64,000 nucleotides of DNA, from assembly GCF_963678635.1 (NCBI RefSeq), contig NC_087065.1:47000381-47064380 (forward strand), in the 5' to 3' direction. Under the pieces are notes generated by a model, which had not been told where the DNA came from, ran no database searches, and was given only the letters and a program-made list of their open reading frames with translations. A program made the translations under genes and the position numbers. Position 1 is the first letter of the stretch. Every line of letters starts with the position of its first letter. This DNA comes from Symsagittifera roscoffensis (Eukaryota > Xenacoelomorpha > Acoela > Convolutidae). Shown here piece after piece: positions 23,002 through 33,588 of this stretch.

Positions 23002-23235
23002 ATGTTATACGACGCTAATTTAATCGAAATGTCTCTACGACTCAATAGATCAGAGCCAATATTCCGAACGATAATAGAACTACCCGGAATTGGAAGAAGA
23101 CCTCGAACCAGAGACGACATACGACAAAGTAAAAACCTACCATATAGTTATATGATAGTTCGGCAAAAGCCAACACAAACTTTTGTATTTAGAATTTTAT
23201 TAGCAATGAATTTAGATTTTCATTTGCAAACATAA
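23002..23235 (+). CDS. Leader ORF, 77 aa, copy 1
   Basis: An ORF starting about 90 bp after the LTR. The predicted product is basic in the middle (PGIGRRPRTRDDIRQS), with no signal peptide, membrane segment or recognised domain. The copy 2 counterpart (42432-42665) has the same length with about nine amino-acid differences and no indel, in a region otherwise rich in indels. It could be a small accessory protein or an upstream ORF controlling translation of the downstream genes. A consensus-like acceptor (ATTTCAG|GCG) lies just downstream near 23269. Confidence 0.45.
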   Translation: MLYDANLIEMSLRLNRSEPIFRTIIELPGIGRRPRTRDDIRQSKNLPYSYMIVRQKPTQTFVFRILLAMNLDFHLQT

Positions 23236-24163
23236 AATATTGAAGTCAATCTTCATAATCATTTCAGGCGCTAAACAAAATTATTAATATACAATAACGA
23301 TTGATAAAAAGATCTCAGATCGTTTTCCAAAATTCTGCAGTAATATACAAAACATGTTTGAAAAATATTTATTGAAAAACCAAAATAAAAATTAGTAGCA
23401 TGACAATAAACGGTTAGTAATCATAAATTATCCTGTTGTTCCAGCTTCATCACCTAAACATAACAGCATTCATAAGATCACTAATATCATAAAAACACTA
23501 AATCTTTTCTTTACACAATTTTAAATCATTTTAAACTTAAATTCACTTAATTTTAAAACCAGATCATCAAGGCTTATCCTTGGATCTTAAACCATTTTCT
23601 ATTTAATTAAATTTAAAACTTGATCATCAAGGTCTATCCTTGGATCAAAAAGAACAATTTTGTTCTCCCCCACCCACTTAGCTAGTGTCTAACGACCTCA
23701 AACGTCGATTCACTATCCAACCCTTTCTACAAACCCAGGACTAATAGAAATTTTTCAACAAAACTAATCATTCAAATTAGGATAAACTGTGAAGAACTTC
23801 GGTTATTCATCCTTCACTTGATCCCCCCTCTTACCAGACCCAGGATAAATCTTAGACTTAGTAAGTTTAAAATAGTATCTAACGAACTACTCGCGTTCTA
23901 ATTATACCTGAACCTTGTGGATCGATTTACTATTCTCCAACCCTTGAACACAATCACTACCCTTAAGTAAGATTAAGTAAGTTAACACCTTAGCTTATAC
24001 TAGCCACGAGAAAGTATAAAATCATTCTTCGGAATCGATATACTTTTCTCTCCAACCCTGAAGAAATAGACCCAGGTTAGGCTAACCAAAAAATCGTAAG
24101 GACTAACAGTCTAAGAAAATAGAAATCATTTAACAACCCTTTGCATCCGTCATCCTAAACCTT
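23236..24163 (+). promoter_or_regulatory. Structured untranslated leader, copy 1
   Basis: About 930 bp without a convincing gene. It holds two copies of a hairpin-forming motif, GATCATCAAGG...CCTTGGATC (23562-23586 and 23622-23646). It also holds three spaced repeats of the form TCGATT(N)ACT...CCAACCCT (near 23704, 23920 and 24038). All of these recur in copy 2. Packaging, dimerisation or internal-initiation roles are plausible but inferred. Confidence 0.5.
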
Positions 24164-24631
24164 ATGTCATTTAAAAACCTAGGAAATAAACAAACAATCG
24201 TTTTACACAATTGTAAAATAGATAACAAAAAATACGACCTTGTAATCACACCTCATACACAAACAGATGGATTTATTAGAACAAAACGACAAACACTAAA
24301 AAGAAAAATAATAACCAAACCAAGACAAATAACACGAAAAAGATTTTCCAAAAACCGAAACGCATTTTCAGAATCAGAAACCAGCAGTTTAGACGAACTT
24401 TATAAATTAAAAGAATCGATAAATAAAAATTGCCCCATTCACGATCAATTATATTTTTCCGACTCAGAAACAACTTCAAATTCATCAAAAAGAGGAAAAA
24501 GAAGAATAAAAAAGCAATATAAACACAAACCAGTACACTTATACAACTGGAATCAACCAATTAGACACATCGATAATTACATATTAACAGTCATCAAACG
24601 AAAAAATGCGCTCAACGCACACCCCAGGTGA
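24164..24631 (+). CDS. ORF-A, 155-aa basic protein, copy 1
   Basis: An ORF starting at ATG 24164 and overlapping gag by 26 bp. It contains two strongly basic clusters: residues about 46-66 (RTKRQTLKRKIITKPR and following RKRF) and residues about 110-120 (KRGKRRIKKQYKHK). These surround an acidic/Ser stretch (SESETSSLDEL, DSETTSNSS). The clusters look like nuclear-localisation or RNA-binding patches. By position and composition it could be an accessory regulator, or an N-terminal gag extension in another frame. No family is recognised. Copy 2 carries a one-base deletion in the second basic cluster. Confidence 0.55.
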   Translation: MSFKNLGNKQTIVLHNCKIDNKKYDLVITPHTQTDGFIRTKRQTLKRKIITKPRQITRKRFSKNRNAFSESETSSLDELYKLKESINKNCPIHDQLYFSDSETTSNSSKRGKRRIKKQYKHKPVHLYNWNQPIRHIDNYILTVIKRKNALNAHPR

Positions 24632-27600
24632 AGAAAGTCCAGATGATGATGATATCTTCCCCTTCATTGTAGATGCAACCAATGATAGAGGACAGCATAT
24701 ATTTTGCAAGAATTTACTCTTAAATTTGTTTGAACCCGGAATCAGCCCATGTAAAACAGAGTTCCCAGATGTAAAAATCAAAAGACAAATTATCGATCAC
24801 TATCTGAAAGATATATGTAACTTAACACAACAATACGGAATCTACTCTATAGAATTCAGCTCACCAAACCAGAATCACAGCAAATATGTAATTCAAACAG
24901 ACGACCTTGATTTAGAATTTTCAAAAGTATTTTCAGAATATATAAAAAGCATACAATATCATAATTCACAAAGAGCAAACTCCATATTCACCAATGAAGT
25001 TTTTGCAATAATATATAGTTATATCTCGATATTAGAAAACGAAATCCCAATCCCAAATGTCTCACCGACAGAAACATCTAAACATATAAGAGTACGACAT
25101 GAAATCACACTACTCTCTAGTTTTCTAAATATAATTAAAGAAAATTTTACTAAAGAAGAAGTTTCATCACATACAAAACATGACTTACAAAAAATTTTGG
25201 CATGGTTTATAATAGATTATTTCACACATAATATTGATTTAATTTCACAAGCAAGAAAAAGTTTTAGACCTCAAAACTCAAACGATGATACTGCCATCAC
25301 AGAACAGTCAGACTATGTTTGGGACCCCGAATGGTCTCATCCCGCATTCATAAACTTCCCACAATCAATCTCAAGCCAAGCAATAAGTACGATATCTTAT
25401 GTAAGAGATTATGTAATAGTAATACCATTAACCATTGATGCAACACCATTAAACTATAATACATTCTTACCTGATATGCAAAATAATAGTTTAAACTCCA
25501 CAGTCATACACAATGAAAACCTCATTGGAACTAGGAATCTCACTCACCAAGATATCCAGACACCATCACACTTCATAAATGAAGAAATCGTACACACAAC
25601 AACTACACAACAAAGCATTTCACCGATACGTCCAAATTTAACAACACCAAGAAATACAAACCCTTCACAAACACAGGTAACCTTGCAATCAACCGTTAAA
25701 CCTTCGGTTGCCCCAAAATATTCACACATAGATTATCAAACATACAGACCCATGAAAATACCGTCAAAAACACGCAAAACGTTCACTAGAAACAATTTTG
25801 CAGAACATAATTATAATTACACACATCCATCAAAAACAAACTATCCCCCACGAAAAAATACAAATAATCATATTAGATCTCGAAACTGGGATAACCCAAT
25901 GGCATCAACCAATACAGTAAATTTTCAAACAAATTCACATCCTCCACAGGATCGTAGTGAAAATTATCCATTTTTTCAACAAAATAAAAATAAAAATAAA
26001 AAACAAACATCTTATCAAATGGATTACTTATCCTCAGATGATGATTTTTTACAACCAGATATATTTGCACCATATAATCAAGAATATCGTGGACAAGGAG
26101 TACAGAAACCACCTACAAATCATAGAATTTTTTCCCCACAACCGATAGATACACAAAATCAACAACCAATCCAAACACAAAACCCAATTAATACACACTA
26201 TTTTCAACCAATTCAGCAACAAAACCCAATGATCACACACTCGTATCAACCAACACAAAGGCAAAATGAAATACCACTCCCATATTATCTTCAACAACAC
26301 GAAATAACAAGAAATCAACTTTCAAATTTTTCTCAAATGCCAAATGCAGCAGAATCATTACAAATGACAATGAATCCATACCTTATGGGTGGATCATCAA
26401 TAACATCAAACAAACCTTTAATGGTATTTACAGGAACAGACCCTGAATATTCTGTAGAAGATTATTTAAATGCAGTAACAGCAAATTTGATTTTAAATAT
26501 AGGACCTGAACCAATTAATACGCCACTACATCAAAACTGGATACATCAACGCACAGCGTTGATACAGACAACCTTAGACGGCGCAGCCCAAAAATGGTTT
26601 TCAGTATTGCCTATAGAAAAAAAATCAAATTGGAAAAGGTTTACACAAGAATTTTCAAAAATGTTTGACTCAGAAAGAAACAAACAACAACAAAGAGTTT
26701 TATGTAATGAAATTCGCAGATTACCAAATGAAACCATCAAGCAATTAGCAGTACGCATCGAAACATTAGTTCGAAAAGCATATTCATTAAATACACACGA
26801 CTATAAAAACACAAAAATGACAGAAATCTTAATGATGACCTTAACACCGCAATTAAGGAAAATAGCAATAAAAAAGAGAGCATCCCATCCCTCCTCAATT
26901 CGAGAACCCGATTTAGATTTTCGAAAACTAGTAGACAAACTAGAACAAGCGGAAATCACAATGAAACTCGAAGAAACAGAAAATCTGAAATTACAATATG
27001 TTAACCGAATTGAAACAAATTCCACAAATATCAACAATATACAGGAATCAGATACAGACCTCGTTGAAAAAATCACTGAAATACTCAATATTTATGAAAA
27101 ACACCCAAACTTTAAAGGCAAACCATCTTTCAAAAAATGGTGTAACTATTGCCGACGATATGGACATAGTATTTCTGAATGTAGACAAAAACAGCAAGAC
27201 AATCAAAACAAACCTCAAAAATATAAAGAACCGAGTAAATCATTCTATCAATACATGAAGAAAGATCAAAATCTACCGAACAAAAATGTATACAGCAACA
27301 ACAGTTCAGGAAAACCACTTCCGAACAATACCAATTATACGAGAAATCAATCACCACATAACTCAAGTTATAGAGGAAGATCGCCAGAACGAAGACATAC
27401 ACAAAATCCGTCACAAAATCACTACAATAGACCAAATAGTCGAAATAACTACTCCAGATCTAATTCAAACACAACACAATTTGTTTCTAGATCTAATTCC
27501 CAATCAAGGAATAGATACTATCCAAACAATCAGTCACGAAACTCATCATATAATAGAAATAGAAACTATTCCAATAATCGAAATAGAAGCTATTCAAACA

Positions 27601-28154
27601 ACCGAAATCAGTATTACCCAAACAATCGATCAAGAAATAACTCATATAACAGATCAAACGGTAACTATCAAAATAGATCACGAAATAATTCACAAAATCG
27701 ACATTCAAGTTATAATAATCGTTATAGAAATTATTCCCAATCACCACACCGGAATAATAATCATTATAATAATTCTAATAATTGCCACAGAAGTAGTACC
27801 CCTAAACATCAAAGACATATTAATCAAGTACAATCAAATCCAGAAACAACATCAGACCCTCCAGGTATTGATGACACAGTAAATGATACGTTACAACTCA
27901 ATCAAATAAACTGTGGATCATCAGACTCAGAAAGTGATACAGAAAATACTCTCTCCATCAATATGATAGCAGTCGAAAATGACTATGAACCTATTATATA
28001 TGAACAACCATTTTCATCACACATATATGAAAATCAATCAGAACTCCTTCACAATTATTATATTGAACCCATCCATTCCACACCAACGACGCAAAAAACT
28101 AATGGAATTAATACTACAAATCAACCCATGAGAATGACAAAACAAAATGCTTGA
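24606..28154 (+). CDS. gag: Gag polyprotein, 1182 aa, copy 1 (intact)
   Basis: A structural protein expected to form the particle and bind element RNA. Residues 1-200 look folded. Residues 200-590 are Asn/Gln/Pro/Thr-rich and low-complexity. Residues about 600-780 match the Ty3/Gypsy gag (capsid) pattern (LMVFTGTDPEYSVEDYL; then GAAQKWFSVLP and LMMTLTPQLRKIA). A CCHC zinc knuckle CNYCRRYGHSISEC lies at about 846-859, followed by about 180 residues of Asn/Arg/Ser/Tyr repeats (27240-27790). It overlaps ORF-A at its start and ends at TGA 28152-28154, with the protease frame in -1 register. It is longer than usual Gypsy gags. In copy 2 the gene is interrupted several times. Confidence 0.85.
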   Translation: MRSTHTPGEESPDDDDIFPFIVDATNDRGQHIFCKNLLLNLFEPGISPCKTEFPDVKIKRQIIDHYLKDICNLTQQYGIYSIEFSSPNQNHSKYVIQTDDLDLEFSKVFSEYIKSIQYHNSQRANSIFTNEVFAIIYSYISILENEIPIPNVSPTETSKHIRVRHEITLLSSFLNIIKENFTKEEVSSHTKHDLQKILAWFIIDYFTHNIDLISQARKSFRPQNSNDDTAITEQSDYVWDPEWSHPAFINFPQSISSQAISTISYVRDYVIVIPLTIDATPLNYNTFLPDMQNNSLNSTVIHNENLIGTRNLTHQDIQTPSHFINEEIVHTTTTQQSISPIRPNLTTPRNTNPSQTQVTLQSTVKPSVAPKYSHIDYQTYRPMKIPSKTRKTFTRNNFAEHNYNYTHPSKTNYPPRKNTNNHIRSRNWDNPMASTNTVNFQTNSHPPQDRSENYPFFQQNKNKNKKQTSYQMDYLSSDDDFLQPDIFAPYNQEYRGQGVQKPPTNHRIFSPQPIDTQNQQPIQTQNPINTHYFQPIQQQNPMITHSYQPTQRQNEIPLPYYLQQHEITRNQLSNFSQMPNAAESLQMTMNPYLMGGSSITSNKPLMVFTGTDPEYSVEDYLNAVTANLILNIGPEPINTPLHQNWIHQRTALIQTTLDGAAQKWFSVLPIEKKSNWKRFTQEFSKMFDSERNKQQQRVLCNEIRRLPNETIKQLAVRIETLVRKAYSLNTHDYKNTKMTEILMMTLTPQLRKIAIKKRASHPSSIREPDLDFRKLVDKLEQAEITMKLEETENLKLQYVNRIETNSTNINNIQESDTDLVEKITEILNIYEKHPNFKGKPSFKKWCNYCRRYGHSISECRQKQQDNQNKPQKYKEPSKSFYQYMKKDQNLPNKNVYSNNSSGKPLPNNTNYTRNQSPHNSSYRGRSPERRHTQNPSQNHYNRPNSRNNYSRSNSNTTQFVSRSNSQSRNRYYPNNQSRNSSYNRNRNYSNNRNRSYSNNRNQYYPNNRSRNNSYNRSNGNYQNRSRNNSQNRHSSYNNRYRNYSQSPHRNNNHYNNSNNCHRSSTPKHQRHINQVQSNPETTSDPPGIDDTVNDTLQLNQINCGSSDSESDTENTLSINMIAVENDYEPIIYEQPFSSHIYENQSELLHNYYIEPIHSTPTTQKTNGINTTNQPMRMTKQNA

Positions 28155-31100
28155 ATACAAACCACATCTATCAAAATATACAAAAAGAACAACCTAAAGA
28201 AAAAATTTGGACAATACCATTTCTCTTAGAAAGTCCAAGAAACAAAGAATTTCAACCACCAGATCTTGAAATTGATTTTCTAATTGATTCAGGAGCAGAA
28301 TCAAACATAATAAACATCCCCACATGGAATGAAATAAAAACCTTACACCCAAAGCTAACACCTCTTGAAACCTCCAGTAAGCTAGCAACAGCACAAGGAT
28401 CAACATTAATAAACTACCGAAAAATTCAATTATTTCTTCTCCCCACAAGAACAATGGAACAAAATAAAATTTTAACTAAACCATTTAAACAAATATTCCA
28501 TATCACTGATATTAAACACAATATCATTGGAATACCATTTATCTCTAAATATATACCAACAATCAACATCTTGACAGTAAAATACTAATCAAAGATAAAT
28601 ATACAAAAACAAAAGACACATCCTTAACATTTTTTCAAAGATTAAATAAACAACCACCATTCTTTTCAAAATTCTATCCAATATATAACCAACAAAGAAA
28701 ACACTTGAAACCACTATCAGGAAACATATACAATTTTTCAATAAAACAAGTTCACCAATATGATAAAAAACAAAACAAACAAAAATTTTATATGTCAGAT
28801 TTTGAATTCAAACCTATCCATAAATTTTTCAAAATCACAATCTCATCAATAAAATATTTGAAAAACTCGAATTCAGATATTATTTCTTTACATGTATACA
28901 ACAATACACCCTACCAAGTAACATTACCTTTAGGACTTTTAGGCTATTGCGAAAGCAACGCTACAATATCACCACTACACGAAAAAGCATACCGCGTAAA
29001 TAATATACTCCAATTATTAGATATTTGTCAATCCACAATTCTTAATGAAGAATTATCCATAAATAATATAATAAGTAACGAAAAAAGAAATACGGATTAT
29101 TTCACAAAAACCCCATATTTCAAACCTGCATTCAACATAAGTAACTACACAGAGAATCAACAGAAATTTTTAACAATGTTTAACTTCCAACATTCACAAA
29201 TAACACAAGACGAATTTGATAAATTAGCCAAACAGCTAATTAAATATTCATCAGTCTATGCAACATCCAAATTTGATGTTGGCAAAATCAGCTCATCACT
29301 ACATCTCCCATTAAAACCAGACGCAGTTTTCAAAAAACAAAGAGCAAGTAAAGTACCAATTCACTTACACGATAAAGTGAACAGATTACTCGAAATTTTA
29401 GAACAATACAACATTATATCACCAGTAAATAAAGAAGAACAACCCAAAGGTAACACATTTATCAACCCTGTTATAATTCTAGCCACAGGAGAATCATTGA
29501 AAATCGTTCTCGACGCTAGATACCTCAATTCACTCATGAGCAAAATTTTTAGACCACTAATACTCAAGAAAAACGCAATCACCTATTTAGACGATGTTTT
29601 TATGCAATCACAGACTAAAGAAGAAATGTTCAATGTTTTAGAACATTATCACCAAATACTTCAGAACGAAAATCTGAAGGCCGCCCCCGATAAATCACAC
29701 TTCTTTTTGACAAGAGTTAAATTCTTAGGACATAATATAGAAAGAAAAACAATCACTCCATTGAAATCACGCATTGATGCTATTCAGAAACTCCAACCAC
29801 CAACAAATAAAAAGAAAATCCAAGAATTCCTTGGAATGTTAAATTTTTTAAGCAAATATGTTTATAAAATGCAATTATACCTAAGACCATTCTATAATAT
29901 ATTTAGACAACAAAATAATTTTGAATGGAATACAGAACATCAAGCACGATTTGAAGAAATTAAGAAACTTTTAGCTGAACAAATTTCAAACACAATTCCA
30001 GATCCAAATCAACCATTCTATGCAATGTGCGATGCTTCGAACTTTGGCATCGGCGCAGCATTATTACAATCACATAATGGTACAAATAAAATGAACCTCA
30101 TATCAGCAAATTCTCGATTATTCACTCAAGCAGAGCTACGACTCTCAACTCTAATGAGAGAATGTACAGCCATAATATATACACTCAAAGAATATGAATT
30201 TCTGATACTTGGATCAAAACATCCAACAGTTTTTTTCACAGACCATAAACCAATCATCTTTCTCTTTACACAAAAATCTAATCCAAACCACCGAGTTTAT
30301 AGATTTCAACTAATTTTAATGAAATTCCCAAACTTACATATAGTTTGGACCGCAGGAAAAAATCTTGCATTACCAGACACTTAAAGTCGAAATACGCCAC
30401 CTGAATTACTTACACGTAAAACCACAGTTGAAATACCCAAAAATATAAAATTCTACCTTGCAGAAAACGAAACATCACCCCGATTGGAATGCAAATATGC
30501 AGTAAAAACTGACGTTGAACAATCACAGATAAATAGTTTCCAACATTTTCCACTTTATTTAGATTGCCAAAATAATCACTATGAAGTTGATCTACTTGGA
30601 ACATCAACCTTTAAACCAATTCCATATTCACAATGGATAAAAAATAACACCCAACAAAAAAGAATAAAACAACACCCACCTAAAAAAGATCTTTTTCCAC
30701 TAATTGAAAAAGAAAACTTAACTGATAAAATATATTTATCAGGACCACAAACAAACGATTCAAAATACACAATAAATCAAGTTTTTGACCTCCATGACCC
30801 CATTGATACAATACCCTTATCAAAATTAGAAATAGAAAACATTTTTTCCCCCCAACAGAAACAATTACAATTTCAACATTGAAACAATATCAAAATCTTG
30901 ACCCAGTAATTAGACAACTAAAATCATAGCACAAATATAAAATTAAACCCGTCAAGGCAGATACAACTATTTTAGGACACAAAACACTCCTCCGATACTT
31001 TCGAAAATTTAATAATACCACAATTAATGAAAATACAGACCTTTTAGAATATAAATTAAATGAATCTACAGTTCCCTGTCTCCCTTTGAGTATGATTCTC

Positions 31101-32571
31101 ATAGCTTTTAATATTTCCCATACACAAAATATTAAAGGACACTCTGGATCAGAGAAAACATATTCAAATTTCATACAAAACTTTTATTTCCCAAATGCAC
31201 CAATTTGGATAAAAGTACTATGCAATGATTGTATAGTATGTCAACTAAATAAACCTTATCCAAATCAAAAACAAATAGCACAAAAACAAGATTTTAAAGG
31301 ACAAAGTTTGTACTTTAACCACCGTATCTCCTTTGATACAAAAGGACCAATTTCATCCTCATCAGAAGGAAACTCCTACATTATGGTAATTGTTGACGCA
31401 TTTACACATTATGTAGCACTTAACCCAGTACCACATTGTAACGCTTATTACGCTTACACAACGCTTTATGAACACTGGATAGCCAAATTTGGACTACCAG
31501 AAATTTTAGTTACAGACAACGGTACAGAATTCATAAATAATGAATTCATCACACTATGCACCTTGGACAAACGGCTTAGTCGAAGGTATGAACCGTTCAT
31601 TACAAGAATATCTCAGATGTATCATCAATGGAAATGATACAAAATACACCGAATGGTCAGCAGATGTAAAATTATTTCTCTTAGCATATAATTCACAAAT
31701 TACGACAACTCTAGGAATGTCACCATATGAAATGGTTTTTAACCAAAAGCCACGCAAACCAATAATGTTTACAGCAAACTCTCATAAAAACGCACAAAGT
31801 TATTGTCAACCGAATAAAGACTCAATTTGTTATAACCTACCCTTACATACACACGATGAAGATCATTTTCATCACCCACAAATTCTTAAATTAGCCTCCG
31901 GTACACACACCGAATGGATTTTTAACAGAGATAAAAACACAATGAAATTTACCAAAAAGTAACAAAAAAGTTGTTACAAAGGCAAAACATTAATGAACAG
32001 ATAAATTCACGCTTTACACCAGCCTCCGATTTAAAAATTGGAACATTTGTTTTAATACCCAATTTTAATACTCAAAAAGGAATTTCGAAAAAATTACAAC
32101 CCCTTCGTAAAGGACCATACCAAATAATTGCAAAACCCACTGATGTCACATATAAAATCACCGACTCAGACAAAAAAGAAATCGTTCAACATCGAAATAA
32201 CCTATTACCTTATTATCCAAAAGAATACGCACTCCGCGAACTAACTCAATTATATTCTTTTACAGGTTTAGAAGTTATTCAAATAACCCACATACGGAAA
32301 ATACAACAAAGGAACAAAAAGATTTTCACCTCAAAAACCAAAATACAAAATCAACCGCCACAAAAAGCAATACAAAAATCTAGATCAAAATACATCTCAA
32401 AAAGAAAGGAGAAATAGAAAAATGACAGAACAAATAATACCCCAAGAGCAAATCGACAAATCAGAACATAGAGAGTCATCACGACTTAGAAATCAACCAC
32501 GTAAAAATTATAAAATATTCATCCCACAATCTAAAATATTAAAGAAAGTCGAATTTCAAAAACCACCTTAA
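28151..32571 (+). pseudogene. pol: Protease-RT-RNase H-integrase (pol), copy 1, broken
   Basis: Protease DSGAES near 28285; frameshift near 28575 (one base missing relative to copy 2). RT begins about 29270. A 225-bp in-frame deletion at about 29533 removes the palm segment with the first catalytic Asp, but YLDD remains at 29584-29595. RNase H Asp (MCDASNFG) is near 30024. An in-frame TAA lies at 30382-30384. The frame moves to -1 near 30845 (T6C6 run). TAG at 30927-30929 replaces a Trp codon of copy 2. The integrase zinc motif (HSGSEK...CNDCIVC) is at 31141-31245, and DDE residues are at FDTKGP near 31335 and TDNGTEF near 31512. A 41-bp deletion lies after 31558, and the GPY/F tail is near 32111. 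It is inactive. The frame start at 28151 is not an ATG, so expression would require frameshifting from gag. Confidence 0.9.
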
Positions 32572-33164
32572 ATTTGTATTTCACAGTCTTGAAACCTTTG
32601 AAACATTTTGGATTTCCATTTTTCAAAATAACATGCTGACAAACAAGCAATGAATCTAGTTCAAATTTAAACCAATAGGATTCATCCAATCCGTCACCTT
32701 CTCTAACTTAAACTCAGATCAATTAGACAAACCATATAAAACTCCAGGCATATCTATAACTATAACTTTACGACCTCCAGGTCAAAAATAAGCAAACCAC
32801 TCCAACTTGACAACTAAAATAAATATCACCATAATATCATAACCCTCCCTTATCTAATAACCCAAAGATCAACAATATTTCCCCAACTCAGACCTCAAAT
32901 ACCCCCTAAACAAATCTGTTAACTTAGCCTAAAGTAACAAAACGAACATTTTAATTAGCCTAAAGTACAAAAATCTCACCATACCCCGGATCATTTGACA
33001 AATAAAAATAAAGAAAAAGACGACCTCCCGATCACCATAAAAATTGCCCCCAACAATTTTTCACAAAACTCAACCCACTTGTCAAAAAACCAATAAATAA
33101 TCCGACCACACTTGAAAATTGCCCCAAACAACAAAAAATATTCGATCAAGAAGTCATTTTTTAA
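32572..33164 (+). other. Spacer between pol and the membrane ORFs, copy 1
   Basis: No gene is seen. The direct repeat TTAGCCTAAAGTA occurs at 32924-32936 and 32955-32967 and is kept in copy 2. It could contain splice acceptors for subgenomic mRNAs, but none stands out. Confidence 0.45.
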
Positions 33165-33395
33165 ATGCTCTTCTCCCAATCAGTCAATATAATTCTAACA
33201 AATCTCAAACAATTTTTTACGATACTTAAAACTTTTATAATATTTTTTTTTGATATCTTTGAATCTTTTGTAATTATCTTAATCATTTTTTGCAATATTT
33301 TTTTAATTTTCTATTCCATATTTGAAATATTCCTCCAACTTTCAAAAACCCTTGATTATATCCACAGGTACGATTCACAAAATTTCTCTAAATGA
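33165..33395 (+). CDS. TM1, 76-aa hydrophobic protein, copy 1
   Basis: Almost entirely hydrophobic (Phe/Ile/Leu), with two probable membrane segments (residues about 15-32 and 36-60). It ends with TGA sharing ATGA with the start of TM2 (33392-33395). Copy 2 retains about 46 residues before a T-to-A change makes a stop at 52867. Hydrophobic frames can arise by chance in T-rich DNA. Conservation of frame and of the ATGA junction favours a real but weakly constrained gene. Confidence 0.35.
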   Translation: MLFSQSVNIILTNLKQFFTILKTFIIFFFDIFESFVIILIIFCNIFLIFYSIFEIFLQLSKTLDYIHRYDSQNFSK

Positions 33396-33580
33396 TACGA
33401 ACCATTTTCAGTAGAACTGATATTTTTTTACTATTTGTAATTTTCATAACATTTCTATCATCCCTCGTTTTGACCATATGCAAATGTATAAAGAAAGCAA
33501 TCATCACATTCGCTCTAGCAACAATCCTCCTAATTCTTTTTTTAGAAGAATATTATAATAAACATAAACTTTTTCACTAA
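33392..33580 (+). CDS. TM2, 62-aa two-pass membrane protein, copy 1
   Basis: Residues about 11-28 (IFLLFVIFITFLSSLVLTI) and 37-52 (ITFALATILLILFLEE) are membrane segments joined by a short basic Cys-containing loop (CKCIKK). It is the same length, with only about five differences, in copy 2 (52956-53144). The start overlaps the TM1 stop. It resembles small viroporin-like accessory proteins in architecture only. The role is unknown; it is likely to be in a membrane close to the envelope protein. Confidence 0.5.
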   Translation: MIRTIFSRTDIFLLFVIFITFLSSLVLTICKCIKKAIITFALATILLILFLEEYYNKHKLFH

Positions 33581-33588
33581 AAGAATAA

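Noticed and set aside
27286-27882. 198-aa Ile/Thr/His-rich frame inside gag
   Set aside because: It is an alternative frame of the Asn/Arg/Ser repeat region of gag; its repetitive composition explains the openness.
28130-28160. Programmed -1 frameshift between gag and protease
   Set aside because: Copy 2 has the two frames fused by a one-base difference and no slippery heptamer is visible, so the frame relation may just be an indel.
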